Notes: generated from the letters alone by a model not told the origin. DNA of 34,675 bases from Desulfohalobiaceae bacterium S24 (GCA_011389765.1 JAABTT010000035.1:1-34675); one strand, 5' to 3'. Positions 7,733-16,126 are shown, counted from the first letter of the stretch. Translations and numbers: made by a program.

Positions 7733-8917
7733 ATGATATCCGACCAGGTCCTGCAGGTGGAAAAATTGATCTGGAGGGGGCGGGGCTTGTCCCGTCTGAA
7801 ATCCGGAAAAATCGTCCTCATAGATCCGGGGGTCTACCCCGGAGAACGGGTCAGGGTAAGAATCAGCAAGGAAAAAAAGGATTACCTGCAGGCGGCCTGG
7901 ACTGATATTGTGGATCCCCTGCCGGAGCGCCGGCCCCATCCCTGCCCTGCGGCGGATTCTTGCGGCGGGTGCCGTTTCGGAACCCTCCCCAATCGAATTC
8001 AACTGCACTTCAAACACACGCTCTTTCTAAAAGAGCTCGAACGTGCTCTGCGCCCTTTTTCCTGCACCCTGACCGATCTTCCCTTAGAGATCTTGGCCGG
8101 GCCCAAGGCCTGGCGTTATCGCTGGCGGGGGCAGGTCCATGTCCGGAATGGCCGTCCCCATTTTATGCGCATGGGGAGTCGCGATGTGGTCCCTTTCCAG
8201 GATTGCCTGCTTTTGGCTCGCCCTTTGGGGACCGGACTGTCAAAGGCCTGTCAGACTTTGCCGGACGGGAAGCACACGCTTGCCTGCAGCCCCCGGGATG
8301 CTCGAGTGGCCAGTGCCGGGGAGGCTGTCAGACTGGAACTGCCCTTGAGCGGGCATGATTTCAGCCTCAAGGTCGATCCGGGAGTTTTTTTTCAGGCCAA
8401 CTGGCTCTTGAATCAGGATTTGGTGCAGTATGTCACAGGTGCACTTTCCGGCTTGGACCGGGTGGCGGACTGCTACGCCGGAGCGGGAAATTTTGCCCTG
8501 CCTCTATGTACCGTCACACAAAAGGTCCTGGCCCTGGAGTCCAACCCGGAGGCCGTGGCCTGCTGCCGGGAAAGCGCCCAGCAGGCCGGGTTGGACAATT
8601 GTGAGGTGCAGCGGATCGATCTTGCCGGGAGGCAGATCGGCGCAGTCTTGGAAAGGTTTGGACCGCAAGGGCTGGTCCTTGATCCGCCCAGAACCGGGGG
8701 CGGCAAACAGGGACTCTTGGCTCTGAGCCGCTTGGCCGGTCTGGAGAGAATGGTCTGGGTATCCTGCGATCTGGTGAATGCCTGCCGGGACCTCCGGCCC
8801 TTTTTTGAGCAGAACTGGCGCATACGAGCTCTGGCTCTGTTCGACATGTTCCCTCAAACCTGGCATCTGGAAGCGGTCTTCGTACTGGAGCGGGGGGCGG
8901 GGAAAGGGAAGCGGTAA
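7733..8917 (+). CDS. TrmA/RlmD-type RNA (uracil-5-)-methyltransferase
   Basis: A SAM-dependent enzyme that forms 5-methyluridine in RNA, of the RlmC/RlmD/TrmA superfamily. The order is a TRAM-like OB domain (residues 1-60), a Fe-S cluster region with Cys71, Cys77, Cys80 and Cys158, then the methyltransferase fold. VDPGVFFQANWLLN and DCYAGAGNFALPL are SAM-site motifs. LDPPRTGGGKQGL contains the D-P-P-R motif. The catalytic Cys345 is in WVSCDLVNACRDL, and the general-base Glu380 in DMFPQTWHLEAV. Length of 394 residues is slightly short. Whether the target is 23S U1939, U747 or tRNA U54 cannot be told from sequence alone. It probably shares a transcript with the transporter upstream. Confidence 0.85.
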   Translation: MISDQVLQVEKLIWRGRGLSRLKSGKIVLIDPGVYPGERVRVRISKEKKDYLQAAWTDIVDPLPERRPHPCPAADSCGGCRFGTLPNRIQLHFKHTLFLKELERALRPFSCTLTDLPLEILAGPKAWRYRWRGQVHVRNGRPHFMRMGSRDVVPFQDCLLLARPLGTGLSKACQTLPDGKHTLACSPRDARVASAGEAVRLELPLSGHDFSLKVDPGVFFQANWLLNQDLVQYVTGALSGLDRVADCYAGAGNFALPLCTVTQKVLALESNPEAVACCRESAQQAGLDNCEVQRIDLAGRQIGAVLERFGPQGLVLDPPRTGGGKQGLLALSRLAGLERMVWVSCDLVNACRDLRPFFEQNWRIRALALFDMFPQTWHLEAVFVLERGAGKGKR

Positions 8918-8918
8918 A

Positions 8919-9057
8919 CGCGGAACGTGGAAGGCGGAAGGCGGAAGGCGGAAGGCGGAAGGGGAAGAGGGAAGTGCGGAGTGCGGAACGCGGAAGTGCG
9001 GAGTGCGGAAGGTGGAACGCGGAAGAGAGAAGAAACGCGGAAGCGATGAGGGATGTG
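8919..9057 (+). repeat. Purine-rich GGAAGGC tandem repeat tract
   Basis: Just after the methyltransferase stop, the 7-base unit GGAAGGC repeats about four times perfectly at 8929-8956. Degenerate variants follow, and GGAAGTGCGGAGTGCGGAA occurs twice about 21 bases apart (8971 and 8992). The tract is nearly free of pyrimidines on this strand. The same vocabulary returns at the right edge of the window (34605-34675). No opposite-orientation partner is seen nearby. Confidence 0.8.
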
Positions 9058-9102
9058 TGATGTGGGATGCGAAGAGGAAGTGGAGATATGAAGGAGGGCG
9101 GT

Positions 9103-10782
9103 ATGTTTGCAAATGAAATCAACCGGGTCTGGCTGAACAGTTATGATCCCAATGTGTCCTTTCATCAGGAGTATGAATCCATTCCGCTCTTTGAATTCCT
9201 GGATCGATCGGCCGAAGATCTTCCGAACCGAACCGCTGTTGTTTTTCAGAACTTGAAGATCAGTTATGCCGGACTCCGGAAGCGTGCGGATACCCTGGCC
9301 GCCAATCTTGGGAGACTGGGTCTGAAAAAAGGTGATCGAGTCGGGATCATGCTTCCCAACCTGCCCCAGACGGTGATCAGCTTCTGGGCTGTGCTCAAGG
9401 CCGGCGGGGTGGTGGTGATGACCAATCCTCTCTATATGGAGAAGGAACTCGTCCACCAGTTCACTGATTCCAAGTGCCGGATGCTCATTGCACTGGATCG
9501 GCTCTGGCCGAGGCTTCATGCTCTGGAATCCAAGCTGGGCCTGGAAAAAATGATCTTCACAAGTGTCTCGGACGGCCTGGCCTTTCCCTTGAACCTGCTT
9601 TACAGGCTCAAGGCGAAGCGGGAAGGCACCCTGGTCAAGGTGCCTTTTGATGGGGAAAAGGTCTTGGCCTGGAAGGATGTTTTCAAGCGCGGCGTCCACT
9701 TTGACCCCCCGGCGGTGGATCCGGCCCGGGATCTGGCCTTGCTGCAGTATACCGGCGGCACGACTGGACAGGCCAAAGGGGTTAAACTCACTCATGAAAA
9801 TTTGGCCGTCAATGTCCAGCAATGCCGGGTGGTTTTGTATGAGATCGGAACCCAAGAGGTGTTTTTGTGCCTCCTGCCCTTTTTTCATGTCTACGGCCTG
9901 ACGGTGTGCATATGTTTTCCGGCTTCCCTGGGCGCGACCATTGCTCCCTATCCCCAGTTTGTCCCCCAGGAAGTGCTCAAAGCCGTGGATAAACTCAAGC
10001 CCACGATCTTTCCGTCCGCCCCTGCTGTTTTCAATACCCTGCTTGAGCAAAAAAATATTCAAAAATTCGACCTCAAGTCCATTCGGATCTGTGTCACCGG
10101 ATCGGCTCCCATGCCTGTGGATTTACTGAAGCGCTTTAAAGAGATGACCGGAGCCGAGATCATCGAAGGCTACGGTCTGACCGAGGCCTCGCCGGTCACC
10201 CATTTCAATCCCCTGCGGGGCAAACGTAAGGTCGGTTCCATCGGTCTGCCTTTTCCGGACACGGATCCGATTATTGTGGACATTCAGACCGGAACCAGGG
10301 TTCTGCCTCCCGGTGAAATTGGAGAACTGGTCATCAAAGGTCCCCAGGTGATGCAGGGCTATCTGAACCGTCCTGAAGAAAACGCTGAAACCTTGCGCGA
10401 CGGCTGGTTATTCACCGGGGATATCGCCACCATGGATGCGGAGGGCTATTTCTTTATTGTCGACCGGAAAAAGGATCTGATCATTTCCGGCGGATTCAAT
10501 GTCTATCCCCGGGAAATCGAAGAGGTGCTGCATGAGCATCCCAAGATCCTGGACGCCGCCTGTGTGGGGGTTGGGCATAAGTCCAGAGGGGAAATCATCA
10601 AGGCCTACTTGGTGCCCAAAGAGGGTCAAATCCTGGAGAAAAAGGAGGTTGTCGCTTTCTGCCGCTCCAAACTGGCCGCTTACAAGGTGCCCAGGCGCGT
10701 GGAAATCCGGGATGAACTGCCCAAGACCATTGTGGGCAAGGTTTTGCGGCGGGATCTTAAAGACGATGAACAGGCGGAGTGA
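9103..10782 (+). CDS. fadD: Long-chain acyl-CoA ligase (AMP-forming)
   Basis: Activates a fatty acid to its CoA thioester through an acyl-adenylate. The 559-residue length is typical. The AMP-binding P-loop is YTGGTTGQAKGVKLTHENL. EGYGLTEASPVTHFNP is the adenine-site motif, and DGWLFTGDIATMDAEGYFFI holds the ribose-binding Asp. VDRKKDLIISGGFNVYPREI is the hinge region, and LPKTIVGKVLRRDL near the end contains the adenylation Lys. AAGGAGG at 9091-9097 places the start at ATG 9103. An upstream in-frame ATG at 9067 would extend into the purine-rich repeat and is less likely. The chain length of the substrate is not determined. It is convergent with dxs. Confidence 0.88.
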   Translation: MFANEINRVWLNSYDPNVSFHQEYESIPLFEFLDRSAEDLPNRTAVVFQNLKISYAGLRKRADTLAANLGRLGLKKGDRVGIMLPNLPQTVISFWAVLKAGGVVVMTNPLYMEKELVHQFTDSKCRMLIALDRLWPRLHALESKLGLEKMIFTSVSDGLAFPLNLLYRLKAKREGTLVKVPFDGEKVLAWKDVFKRGVHFDPPAVDPARDLALLQYTGGTTGQAKGVKLTHENLAVNVQQCRVVLYEIGTQEVFLCLLPFFHVYGLTVCICFPASLGATIAPYPQFVPQEVLKAVDKLKPTIFPSAPAVFNTLLEQKNIQKFDLKSIRICVTGSAPMPVDLLKRFKEMTGAEIIEGYGLTEASPVTHFNPLRGKRKVGSIGLPFPDTDPIIVDIQTGTRVLPPGEIGELVIKGPQVMQGYLNRPEENAETLRDGWLFTGDIATMDAEGYFFIVDRKKDLIISGGFNVYPREIEEVLHEHPKILDAACVGVGHKSRGEIIKAYLVPKEGQILEKKEVVAFCRSKLAAYKVPRRVEIRDELPKTIVGKVLRRDLKDDEQAE

Positions 10783-10941
10783 AGAGGGGAGAGGGCATAG
10801 GGCAGAAGTCAGTGATCAGAGATCAGAGGTCTGGAAGAAAGTAAACCTGCTCTTGTCAGTGCAATGTCACTGTATTTATGACTGCATGGACTAAGACAGA
10901 GGTAATGACGGCGCTGGAACATTTTTTGGTTCATCCCAAAA
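10783..10941. repeat. Purine-rich low-complexity spacer between convergent genes
   Basis: The spacer starts with GAAGAGGGGAGAGGGCATAG and continues into GTGATCAGAGATCAGAGG, a near-tandem of GATCAGAG. CAGTG-caatgt-CACTG could form a small hairpin. No clear intrinsic terminator for either flanking gene is visible. Confidence 0.45.
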
Positions 10942-12834
10942 TCAAACCGCTTCCAGCAACTCCTGCAGGGCCTGTTTAATCCCTTGGACATCGAGTCCGG
11001 TGTTGCGATGCAGCTGTTCAACAGGCCCGTGCTCGATGAAACGGTCCGGCAGTCCCAAACGTTTGATGCGCAGGCCGGAGAGCAGATTGTGGTCGCTCAA
11101 AAATTCCAGGATCGCTGAGCTGAAGCCGCCGCTCAGGGTATTTTCTTCCAGAATCAAGAGTCCGGAGGATCCGTCCAGGGCTTCGATGATTTCCTGCTCC
11201 GGCAGAGGCTTGATAAAACGGGCGTTGAGTAGACCGATACGCTTTCCGGTTGCCTGTTCCATGTCTGAAGCCGCCTGAAGGGCCGGATTCACCAGGCTGC
11301 CCACGGCCAGAATCATCAGGTCCTTTCCCAAGCGGAGCTGTTCGCCTCGTCCGATTTCCAAAGGGGGCGGGGAGTCCTGCAGGGGAAGGCCGGGTCCGCG
11401 TCCGCGCGGATAACGAATCGCCGCCGGCCCCGGCAGAGCAAGCGCAGTGACCAGCATGGACTGCAATTCAGGCTCGTCTTTGGGGGCCATGAGGGTCAGA
11501 TTGGGGATCAATCGTAAAAAACTGAGGTCAAAGGCCCCGTGATGGGTTGGGCCGTCCTCGCCCACCAAGCCCCCCCGGTCAAGACAGAAGACCACCGGCA
11601 GGTTCTGCAGACAGACGTCATGGATGAGCTGATCAAAAGAGCGCTGCAGAAAAGTCGAATAAATGGCCACCACCGGTCGAAATCCCTGGGTGGCCAGGCC
11701 TGCGGCAAACGTCACAGCATGCTGCTCGCAGATGCCCACATCAAAAAAACGCTCCGGAAATGTGTCCCGAAAACAGTCCAGTCCGGTTCCTTCGGGCATG
11801 GCGGCGGAAATAGCCACAATGGCGTCCTGCTCCCCGGCCAGTCGGCACAGGGTCCGGCCAAAGACTTTGCTGTAGTTGGGGGCCTGGGCCAAGGAGGGGC
11901 TCGGCTTTTTGCCGCTTTCCGGTTCAAATGAGCCTACTCCATGGAAAAAGGTCGGATTTTTTTCAGCCGGTGGATAGCCTTTGCCTTTGGTGGTCAAGGT
12001 GTGGATCAGGACCGGACCTTTGAGAGCCGCGGCCTGTTCGAAGACCTTGGTGAGCTGGCGGATGTTATGTCCGTTGATCGGACCGACATAGGTGAATTTA
12101 AAGGCTTCAAAGAGCATGCCCGCCGTGAAAAAGCTCTTCAGGGAATCTTCGCTTTTCCGGGCGTAGTTCACAAGATCCTCGCCAATTCGGGGTATGGTTT
12201 CCAGCCAGGACTTCAATTCGTTCCGGATGCGCATGTAGCGTTGATCCGCCAGCTTCCGGCTGAAAAAGGAGGACAGGGCCCCGACATTTTTGGAAATGGA
12301 CATCTCATTGTCATTAAGGATGACCATGAAATCCCTGTCCAGGCCTCCGGCCTGATTCAGGCCTTCATAAGCCAGCCCGGCGGTCATGGAGCCGTCGCCG
12401 ATCACGGCCAGGACTTTGTGGTCCCGGCCCTGGAGATCCCGGGCCACGGCCTGTCCCAGGCCGGCGGAGATGGACGTGGAGGAGTGCCCCACCCCGAAAT
12501 GATCGAAACGGGATTCTCGAAGGGAGGGGAATCCGCTCAAGCCCTGATACTGGCGAATGGTCTCGAAATTGTGCCTCCGGCCGGTGAGAATCTTGTAGGC
12601 GTAAGCCTGGTGTCCGACATCCCAGATGATCTTGTCCTTTTCCGGATCGAACATGTGCAGCAGGGCCAGGGTGAGATCCACGACCCCGAGAGAGGGGGCC
12701 AGATGGCCTCCGGTTTTGGAGATGGTGCCGATGATCAGGTCGCGGATCTCCAGGGCCAAGGCCTCCATGTCCTTGATGGAGCAGTTCTGAATGTCCTGCG
12801 GGGAGGTGATTGTTGAAAGCAGATCAGAGGTCAT
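10942..12834 (-). CDS. dxs: 1-deoxy-D-xylulose-5-phosphate synthase
   Basis: First enzyme of the MEP isoprenoid pathway, condensing pyruvate and glyceraldehyde-3-phosphate with thiamine diphosphate. At 630 residues it has the full three-domain layout. Domain I has WDVGHQAYAYKILTGR, and the ThDP motif GDGSMTAGLAYEGLNQAG with NDNEMSIS. The pyrimidine domain has GICEQHAVTFAAGLA. GGLVGEDGPTHHGAFDLSFL is the typical Dxs loop. No strong ribosome binding site precedes ATG 12834, although the N-terminus aligns well with the family. The gene stands alone, facing the acyl-CoA ligase. Confidence 0.95.
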   Translation of the reverse strand: MTSDLLSTITSPQDIQNCSIKDMEALALEIRDLIIGTISKTGGHLAPSLGVVDLTLALLHMFDPEKDKIIWDVGHQAYAYKILTGRRHNFETIRQYQGLSGFPSLRESRFDHFGVGHSSTSISAGLGQAVARDLQGRDHKVLAVIGDGSMTAGLAYEGLNQAGGLDRDFMVILNDNEMSISKNVGALSSFFSRKLADQRYMRIRNELKSWLETIPRIGEDLVNYARKSEDSLKSFFTAGMLFEAFKFTYVGPINGHNIRQLTKVFEQAAALKGPVLIHTLTTKGKGYPPAEKNPTFFHGVGSFEPESGKKPSPSLAQAPNYSKVFGRTLCRLAGEQDAIVAISAAMPEGTGLDCFRDTFPERFFDVGICEQHAVTFAAGLATQGFRPVVAIYSTFLQRSFDQLIHDVCLQNLPVVFCLDRGGLVGEDGPTHHGAFDLSFLRLIPNLTLMAPKDEPELQSMLVTALALPGPAAIRYPRGRGPGLPLQDSPPPLEIGRGEQLRLGKDLMILAVGSLVNPALQAASDMEQATGKRIGLLNARFIKPLPEQEIIEALDGSSGLLILEENTLSGGFSSAILEFLSDHNLLSGLRIKRLGLPDRFIEHGPVEQLHRNTGLDVQGIKQALQELLEAV

Positions 12835-12929
12835 AGTTTTAGACTTCGTACAGACATTACGGCTTTGAACCTTAAGGCCATAAAATAATTAGCAATATTT
12901 GAAATGTTGATAAAATTGGACAAATATCG

Positions 12930-13111
12930 AAATTCGAAGTACGAAATCCGAAACAAATTTCAAATGACAAAAATTCAAAATTCAAAACATCAGAAAAGCA
13001 TCATAATAAGATTTTGCTTTCATTGTGTATTTTTCTTAATCTTTGTTTTTGTCATTTGAAAATTTGAATTTCGTGCTTGTTTCGAATTTCGGGTTTCGTG
13101 CTTCGAATTTA
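12930..13111. repeat. Large AT-rich inverted pair in the dxs-dfx gap
   Basis: The 516-bp gap upstream of dxs and dfx holds a left arm at 12930-12985 (AAATTCGAAGTACGAAATCC and onward). Its approximate reverse complement lies at 13045-13111. The block CAAATGACAAAAA (left) is matched by TTTTTGTCATTTG (right), and AAATTCGAAG by CTTCGAATTT at the outer ends. About 60 bp separate the arms. The rest of the gap holds the dfx promoter at 13226-13254 and otherwise nothing I can name. Confidence 0.7.
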
Positions 13112-13225
13112 CAATAAGCAGATAGTTGTCCAAAAAATCCTTCGAATTTACGCGTACCGTAAAGAGCTCTGAAGTTTGGTTTTTGAAACAAAGACTGATT
13201 GTTCTTTGATTTCAACGACAAAATT

Positions 13226-13254
13226 TTGAAAAAGGTATGTTGGAGCAGTATATT
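13226..13254 (+). promoter_or_regulatory. Sigma-70-type promoter for desulfoferrodoxin
   Basis: TTGAAA, 17 bases, TATATT: each box matches five of six consensus positions with ideal spacing. The predicted transcription start near 13262 would leave a leader of about 90 bases containing the hairpin at 13311-13330. Confidence 0.6.
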
Positions 13255-13310
13255 TTCAGAAACGAACCGGAGTATTTGAGTTGATTCTCGATTATTCTGG
13301 AAATTCAACC

Positions 13311-13330
13311 GCGCTGAAAGCATTCAGCGC
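13311..13330 (+). promoter_or_regulatory. Leader hairpin before the dfx ribosome binding site
   Basis: GCGCTGAA, loop AGCA, TTCAGCGC: a perfect 8-bp stem that ends seven bases before AGGAGG. It has no T-run, so it is more likely to stabilise the messenger or affect translation than to terminate transcription. Confidence 0.5.
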
Positions 13331-13350
13331 ACAACACAGGAGGATTGTAT

Positions 13351-13725
13351 ATGGCACAGCGACTCGAAATTTACAAATGCGATGCCTGCGGCAACATTGT
13401 GGAAGTCTTTCACGGCGGCGGCGGCGAGCTGGTCTGCTGCGGCGAGTCCATGAAGCTCATGAGCGAAAACACGGTGGATGCGGCCAAGGAAAAGCATGTC
13501 CCGGTGGTGGAAAAGGTGGACGGCGGCTACAAGGTGAAAGTCGGTGAAGTGGCCCATCCCATGGAAGAAAAACACTATATCGAATGGATCGAGCTCGTTG
13601 CCGACGGCAAGGTCTACACCGAGTTTTTGAAGCCGGGGCAGGCCCCGGAGGCGGTGTTCTGCATCGAAGCAGGGCAGGTCACGGCCCGGGAATACTGTAA
13701 TGTCCACGGCCATTGGAAAAAATAG
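13351..13725 (+). CDS. dfx: Desulfoferrodoxin (superoxide reductase, two iron centres)
   Basis: Reduces superoxide to hydrogen peroxide without making oxygen, using electrons from rubredoxin; cytoplasmic. The 124-residue protein has both centres. Centre I ligands are Cys10, Cys13, Cys29 and Cys30 (CDACG and CCGES). Centre II has His49, His69, His75, Cys116 and His119 (HVP, HPMEEKH and EYCNVHGHW), the same numbers as in Desulfovibrio proteins. Glu47 and Lys48, which assist catalysis, are present. AGGAGG at 13338-13343 sets the start at ATG 13351. A rubredoxin-like gene follows after 61 bp, recalling the rbo-rub operon of Desulfovibrio vulgaris. Confidence 0.96.
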   Translation: MAQRLEIYKCDACGNIVEVFHGGGGELVCCGESMKLMSENTVDAAKEKHVPVVEKVDGGYKVKVGEVAHPMEEKHYIEWIELVADGKVYTEFLKPGQAPEAVFCIEAGQVTAREYCNVHGHWKK

Positions 13726-13742
13726 TCAATCCGAAAAGGCCG

Positions 13743-13761
13743 CCCGGTGGCAGACACCGGG
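13743..13761 (+). other. Hairpin between dfx and the rubredoxin-like gene
   Basis: CCCGGTG, loop GCAGA, CACCGGG form a perfect 7-bp GC-rich stem. There is no T-run. Nine bases later AAGGAGG serves the next gene. It may attenuate or protect one part of the dicistronic message. Confidence 0.5.
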
Positions 13762-13786
13762 TGGTCCGACAAGGAGGTCTAAGAGT

Positions 13787-13954
13787 ATGAACAATTGGAA
13801 GTGCAGCAATTGCGGATATGAACTTCAGGCGGACACCCCGCCGGAGCAGTGCCCGAGCTGTCAGCAAAAGTGTCAGTTTCTGGATAACACCTGCTACACC
13901 CCGGATTGCGAGTTCGAAGGCAAGGATCCGCGCATCGGCGGGAAGAGCAAGTAG
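13787..13954 (+). CDS. Rubredoxin-like Cys-rich protein
   Basis: A 55-residue protein with a rubredoxin-type metal site built from C-x2-C pairs at residues 6/9 (WKCSNCGYE) and 22/25 (EQCPSCQ). The loop between the pairs is much shorter than in a true rubredoxin. Three extra cysteines (29, 36, 41) lie in the tail (QQKCQFLDNTCYTPDCEF), unlike classical rubredoxin. AAGGAGG at 13771-13777 sets the start. Its place behind dfx suggests it donates electrons to superoxide reductase or handles metal; this is inference. A zinc-ribbon role is the main alternative. Confidence 0.8.
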   Translation: MNNWKCSNCGYELQADTPPEQCPSCQQKCQFLDNTCYTPDCEFEGKDPRIGGKSK

Positions 13955-13981
13955 CGGTCATATTTTCAGGTGTCGGGCGTC

Positions 13982-14002
13982 AGCTTTGCCTCTGGCAAAG
14001 CT
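13982..14002 (+). other. Hairpin downstream of the rubredoxin-like gene
   Basis: AGCTTTGCC, loop TCT, GGCAAAGCT form a perfect 9-bp stem. The next bases are CGTATGAAACTCGATTTGTC, so there is no proper T-run. It could still end or protect the dfx transcript. The following GCTCGTATGAAACT motif recurs near 20 kb. Confidence 0.5.
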
Positions 14003-14026
14003 CGTATGAAACTCGATTTGTCTTAC

Positions 14027-14095
14027 TCCGTCACCCCGGCGCAGGCCGGGGTCCAGCTTTTCAGTCTGGATTCCGGCCTTCGCCGGAATGACGGA
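14027..14095. repeat. REP-like dispersed palindromic element
   Basis: A compact element with an outer stem TCCGTCA/TGACGGA (14027-14033 and 14089-14095). It encloses two perfect hairpins, CCCCGGC-GCAG-GCCGGGG and TTCCGGC-CTTC-GCCGGAA. This CACCCCGGCGCAGGCCGGGG...GGAATGACGG pattern resembles a widespread bacterial intergenic repeat family that I know only from memory. It has no reading frame of its own. Confidence 0.8.
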
Positions 14096-14260
14096 GGAGA
14101 TGACTCGTTTCTTTTTCGATCAAACTGGACGTCTGCGACCAGCGGCCGGCGCTGACACCTAATTGATTGATATTTACTGAAACAGCTCTCAATTTTTGTC
14201 TTAGCAAAGCGGGATCGCAGCTGTGGCCTGTGTATTCCCGGCGGTTCAACTGGAGGAACT

Positions 14261-15451
14261 ATGACGCAGTATGTGATTGTGGGCAATGGCGTGGCCGGTA
14301 CTACGGCAGCTGAAAATATCCGCAAGCTGGATCAGGACGGATCGATCACCATCCTGACCGATGAACAGGTCCCTTTTTATTACCGGTTGCGCTTGAACGA
14401 GTACCTTGCAGGCGATGTGCCGGAGGAAAAGCTGATCGGGAAAAAGGAATCCTGGTATCAGGAAAACAATATCGATCTTAAGCTCGGCCTAAGTGTGGTC
14501 TCCGGCGACCCTGAACAAAAAGTCCTCCGCACGGCGGACGGGCAGAAAATTGCCTATGATGTCCTGCTGCTGGCCAACGGCAGCCATTCCTTTGTTCCGC
14601 CCATTCAAGGGACTGATACACAAGGGGTTTTTACGCTGCGCACTATTCAGGACTACCGGGACACCCTGGTCTTTTCCAGAGAGGTGCAAAAAGTGGTGCT
14701 GATCGGGGGCGGCCTCTTGGGTCTGGAAGCGGGCCATGGCCTGCTCAAGCAAGGCAAAGAGGTGCAGGTGGTGGAGTTCTTTCCCAGGCTTCTGCCCAGG
14801 CAGCTGGATGATGAAGGGGCCAAGCGGCTTCGCTTGATCCTTGAAGAAAAGGGCTTTTCCTTTCACCTTGGCGCCAAAACCAGTGAAATTACCGGGCAGG
14901 ACAAGGTCGAGTCCGTGCTTCTGGAAGGCGGGGAGAGCCTGGAGGCCGGTTTGGTGCTCATCTCGGCCGGCGTCCGCCCGAATCTCGAACCGGCCCGGAG
15001 TATGGGAATCGAGGTTGATCGGGGGATCAAGGTGGACAGCCATCTGCGGACCAGTCGTCAGGATATATATGCAGCCGGGGATGTGGCGGAGTTCCGCCGC
15101 ATGAATTACGGCATCTGGCCGGCGGCCATGGAACAGGGACAAATGGCCGGCCTGAATATGGCCGGCCAGGAAAGCCTGTATCAGGGGACTACCATGGCCA
15201 ATACCCTGAAGGTCCTTGGGGTCGAGCTTGGTTCGGCCGGGAACATCGATGCCGACAACAGACTGCAGGCCGTGATGGTTGCCAAAGAGCGCATCTATAA
15301 AAAAATCGTGATCGACAATCAGGACAAAATTGCAGGCTGCATCATGCTCGGCGACACCACCGGCTTCAATAAGGTGGTCCGCTTCATGGGCGAGGGCCGA
15401 AAGTTCAGTGACATCAAAGAACAGCTTCAGCATCTGGCCCTTGAAATCTAA
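14261..15451 (+). CDS. NAD(P)H-dependent FAD oxidoreductase, probable NADH:rubredoxin oxidoreductase
   Basis: A 396-residue flavoprotein of the pyridine nucleotide-disulfide oxidoreductase superfamily. The N-terminal FAD site is YVIVGNGVAGTTAAENI. The NAD(P) site is VVLIGGGLLGLEAGHGLLKQ, and the second FAD motif is DIYAAGDVAEF. No redox CxxxxC pair is present, which excludes the disulfide reductases and points to the rubredoxin reductase or NirB N-terminal type. The surroundings (superoxide reductase, rubredoxin-like protein, ferritin, two rubredoxins) favour electron transfer from NADH to rubredoxin. GGAGG about eight bases before ATG 14261 fixes the start. A strong terminator follows directly. 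Confidence 0.8.
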   Translation: MTQYVIVGNGVAGTTAAENIRKLDQDGSITILTDEQVPFYYRLRLNEYLAGDVPEEKLIGKKESWYQENNIDLKLGLSVVSGDPEQKVLRTADGQKIAYDVLLLANGSHSFVPPIQGTDTQGVFTLRTIQDYRDTLVFSREVQKVVLIGGGLLGLEAGHGLLKQGKEVQVVEFFPRLLPRQLDDEGAKRLRLILEEKGFSFHLGAKTSEITGQDKVESVLLEGGESLEAGLVLISAGVRPNLEPARSMGIEVDRGIKVDSHLRTSRQDIYAAGDVAEFRRMNYGIWPAAMEQGQMAGLNMAGQESLYQGTTMANTLKVLGVELGSAGNIDADNRLQAVMVAKERIYKKIVIDNQDKIAGCIMLGDTTGFNKVVRFMGEGRKFSDIKEQLQHLALEI

Positions 15452-15455
15452 AAAA

Positions 15456-15486
15456 ATCGGAACGGCTTTACCGTTCCGATTTTTTT
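15456..15486 (+). terminator. Intrinsic terminator after the FAD oxidoreductase
   Basis: ATCGGAACGG, loop CTTTA, CCGTTCCGAT form a 10-bp perfect stem, preceded by an A-run and followed by a T-run. It begins a few bases after the stop codon and can act on both strands. Confidence 0.9.
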
Positions 15487-15543
15487 GGTCTGCCCGGCCC
15501 GGGTGGCGCAAACAACAAGAACTTTTCCCATAGTGATCTCCTG

Positions 15544-15575
15544 TATCGGAAAAGGTGCAGCCACCTTTTCCGATA
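15544..15575. other. Long hairpin downstream of the ferritin gene
   Basis: TATCGGAAAAGGTG, loop CAGC, CACCTTTTCCGATA form a perfect 14-bp stem about 20 bases past the ferritin stop on the minus strand. No T-run follows on either strand. It probably marks the 3' end of the ferritin message. Its ATCGGAAAA start resembles the ATCGAAAA repeats in front of the same gene. Confidence 0.55.
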
Positions 15576-15595
15576 TGATTTGCTTGGCTCGAAGT

Positions 15596-16111
15596 TTATT
15601 CTTCTTCAGGGCTCGGCGGGACAAAGGTCCGCTGACCGAGTTCCCGGTCCAGCATGAACAAGCCGCCGGCCGCCTGCCCCATGAGCTTCAGTTTGTTCAC
15701 AATATCGGATGCGCTGTCTTCTTCTTCCACCTGCTCTCCCACGAACCATTGCAAAAAATTATTCGTGGCGTGATCTTTTTCCTCAATGGCCTGATCCACA
15801 AGGGAGTTGATCAAACTGGTGACGTGTTTTTCGTGATCCAGAGCGGCTTCAAAGGCATCCACCACCGAAGACCACTCCAGGGGCGGTTCGGCAATAGCGC
15901 CAAGCCGGACCCGTCCGCCCCGGTCGTTGACGTAGTTGAAGAATTTCATGGAGTGGAACAGTTCTTCCTGGGCCTGGGCCTTCATCCAGGCGGAAAACCC
16001 GGGCAGGCCCTGGTCCGCGAAGTAAGCGGACATAGACAGGTAGAGATAGGCGGAATAGGTTTCCGCATTGATCTGATCGTTCAAGGCCTTTTCCATGTTG
16101 CTGCTGATCAT
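15596..16111 (-). CDS. ftnA: Ferritin (FtnA-type, non-haem)
   Basis: Stores iron as a mineral in a 24-subunit shell and consumes oxidants while oxidising ferrous iron. The 171-residue four-helix protein carries the ferroxidase ligands at the E. coli FtnA positions: Glu17 ([10 protein letters not shown]), Glu50 and His53 ([10 protein letters not shown]), Glu94, Gln127 and Glu130. No Met haem ligand pattern of bacterioferritin is seen. AAAGGAGG upstream of the start on the minus strand is strong. The leader holds duplicated ATCGAAAATTGGCAGACCA units and a probable promoter. The acidic PSPEEE tail is unremarkable. Confidence 0.94.
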   Translation of the reverse strand: MISSNMEKALNDQINAETYSAYLYLSMSAYFADQGLPGFSAWMKAQAQEELFHSMKFFNYVNDRGGRVRLGAIAEPPLEWSSVVDAFEAALDHEKHVTSLINSLVDQAIEEKDHATNNFLQWFVGEQVEEEDSASDIVNKLKLMGQAAGGLFMLDRELGQRTFVPPSPEEE

Positions 16112-16126
16112 GTGTTTCCTCCTTTA

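Noticed and set aside
8919-9057. GGAAGGC repeats as a CRISPR array
   Set aside because: Units are 7 bases without unique spacers of regular length, and no cas genes are present.
8504-9122. Two long minus-strand frames of about 200 residues across the methyltransferase end and the repeat
   Set aside because: Their sequence is the translated GGAAGGC tract (LPPSAFRLPPSAF type) plus antisense of a well-identified enzyme.
8854-10062. 402-residue minus-strand frame
   Set aside because: It is antisense to the acyl-CoA ligase and to the purine-rich repeat; the plus-strand frame has all enzyme motifs.
11941-12816. 291-residue plus-strand frame inside dxs
   Set aside because: Antisense shadow of dxs; the minus frame has the thiamine-diphosphate motifs and full length.
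13036-13323. 95-residue frame on the minus strand between dxs and dfx
   Set aside because: It translates the AT-rich inverted repeat (ARNPKFETSTKFKFSNDK), overlaps the dfx promoter and has no ribosome binding site or family motif.
14029-14100. Paired hairpins as a tRNA or riboswitch
   Set aside because: No cloverleaf or conserved riboswitch core. The pattern matches a dispersed palindromic repeat instead.
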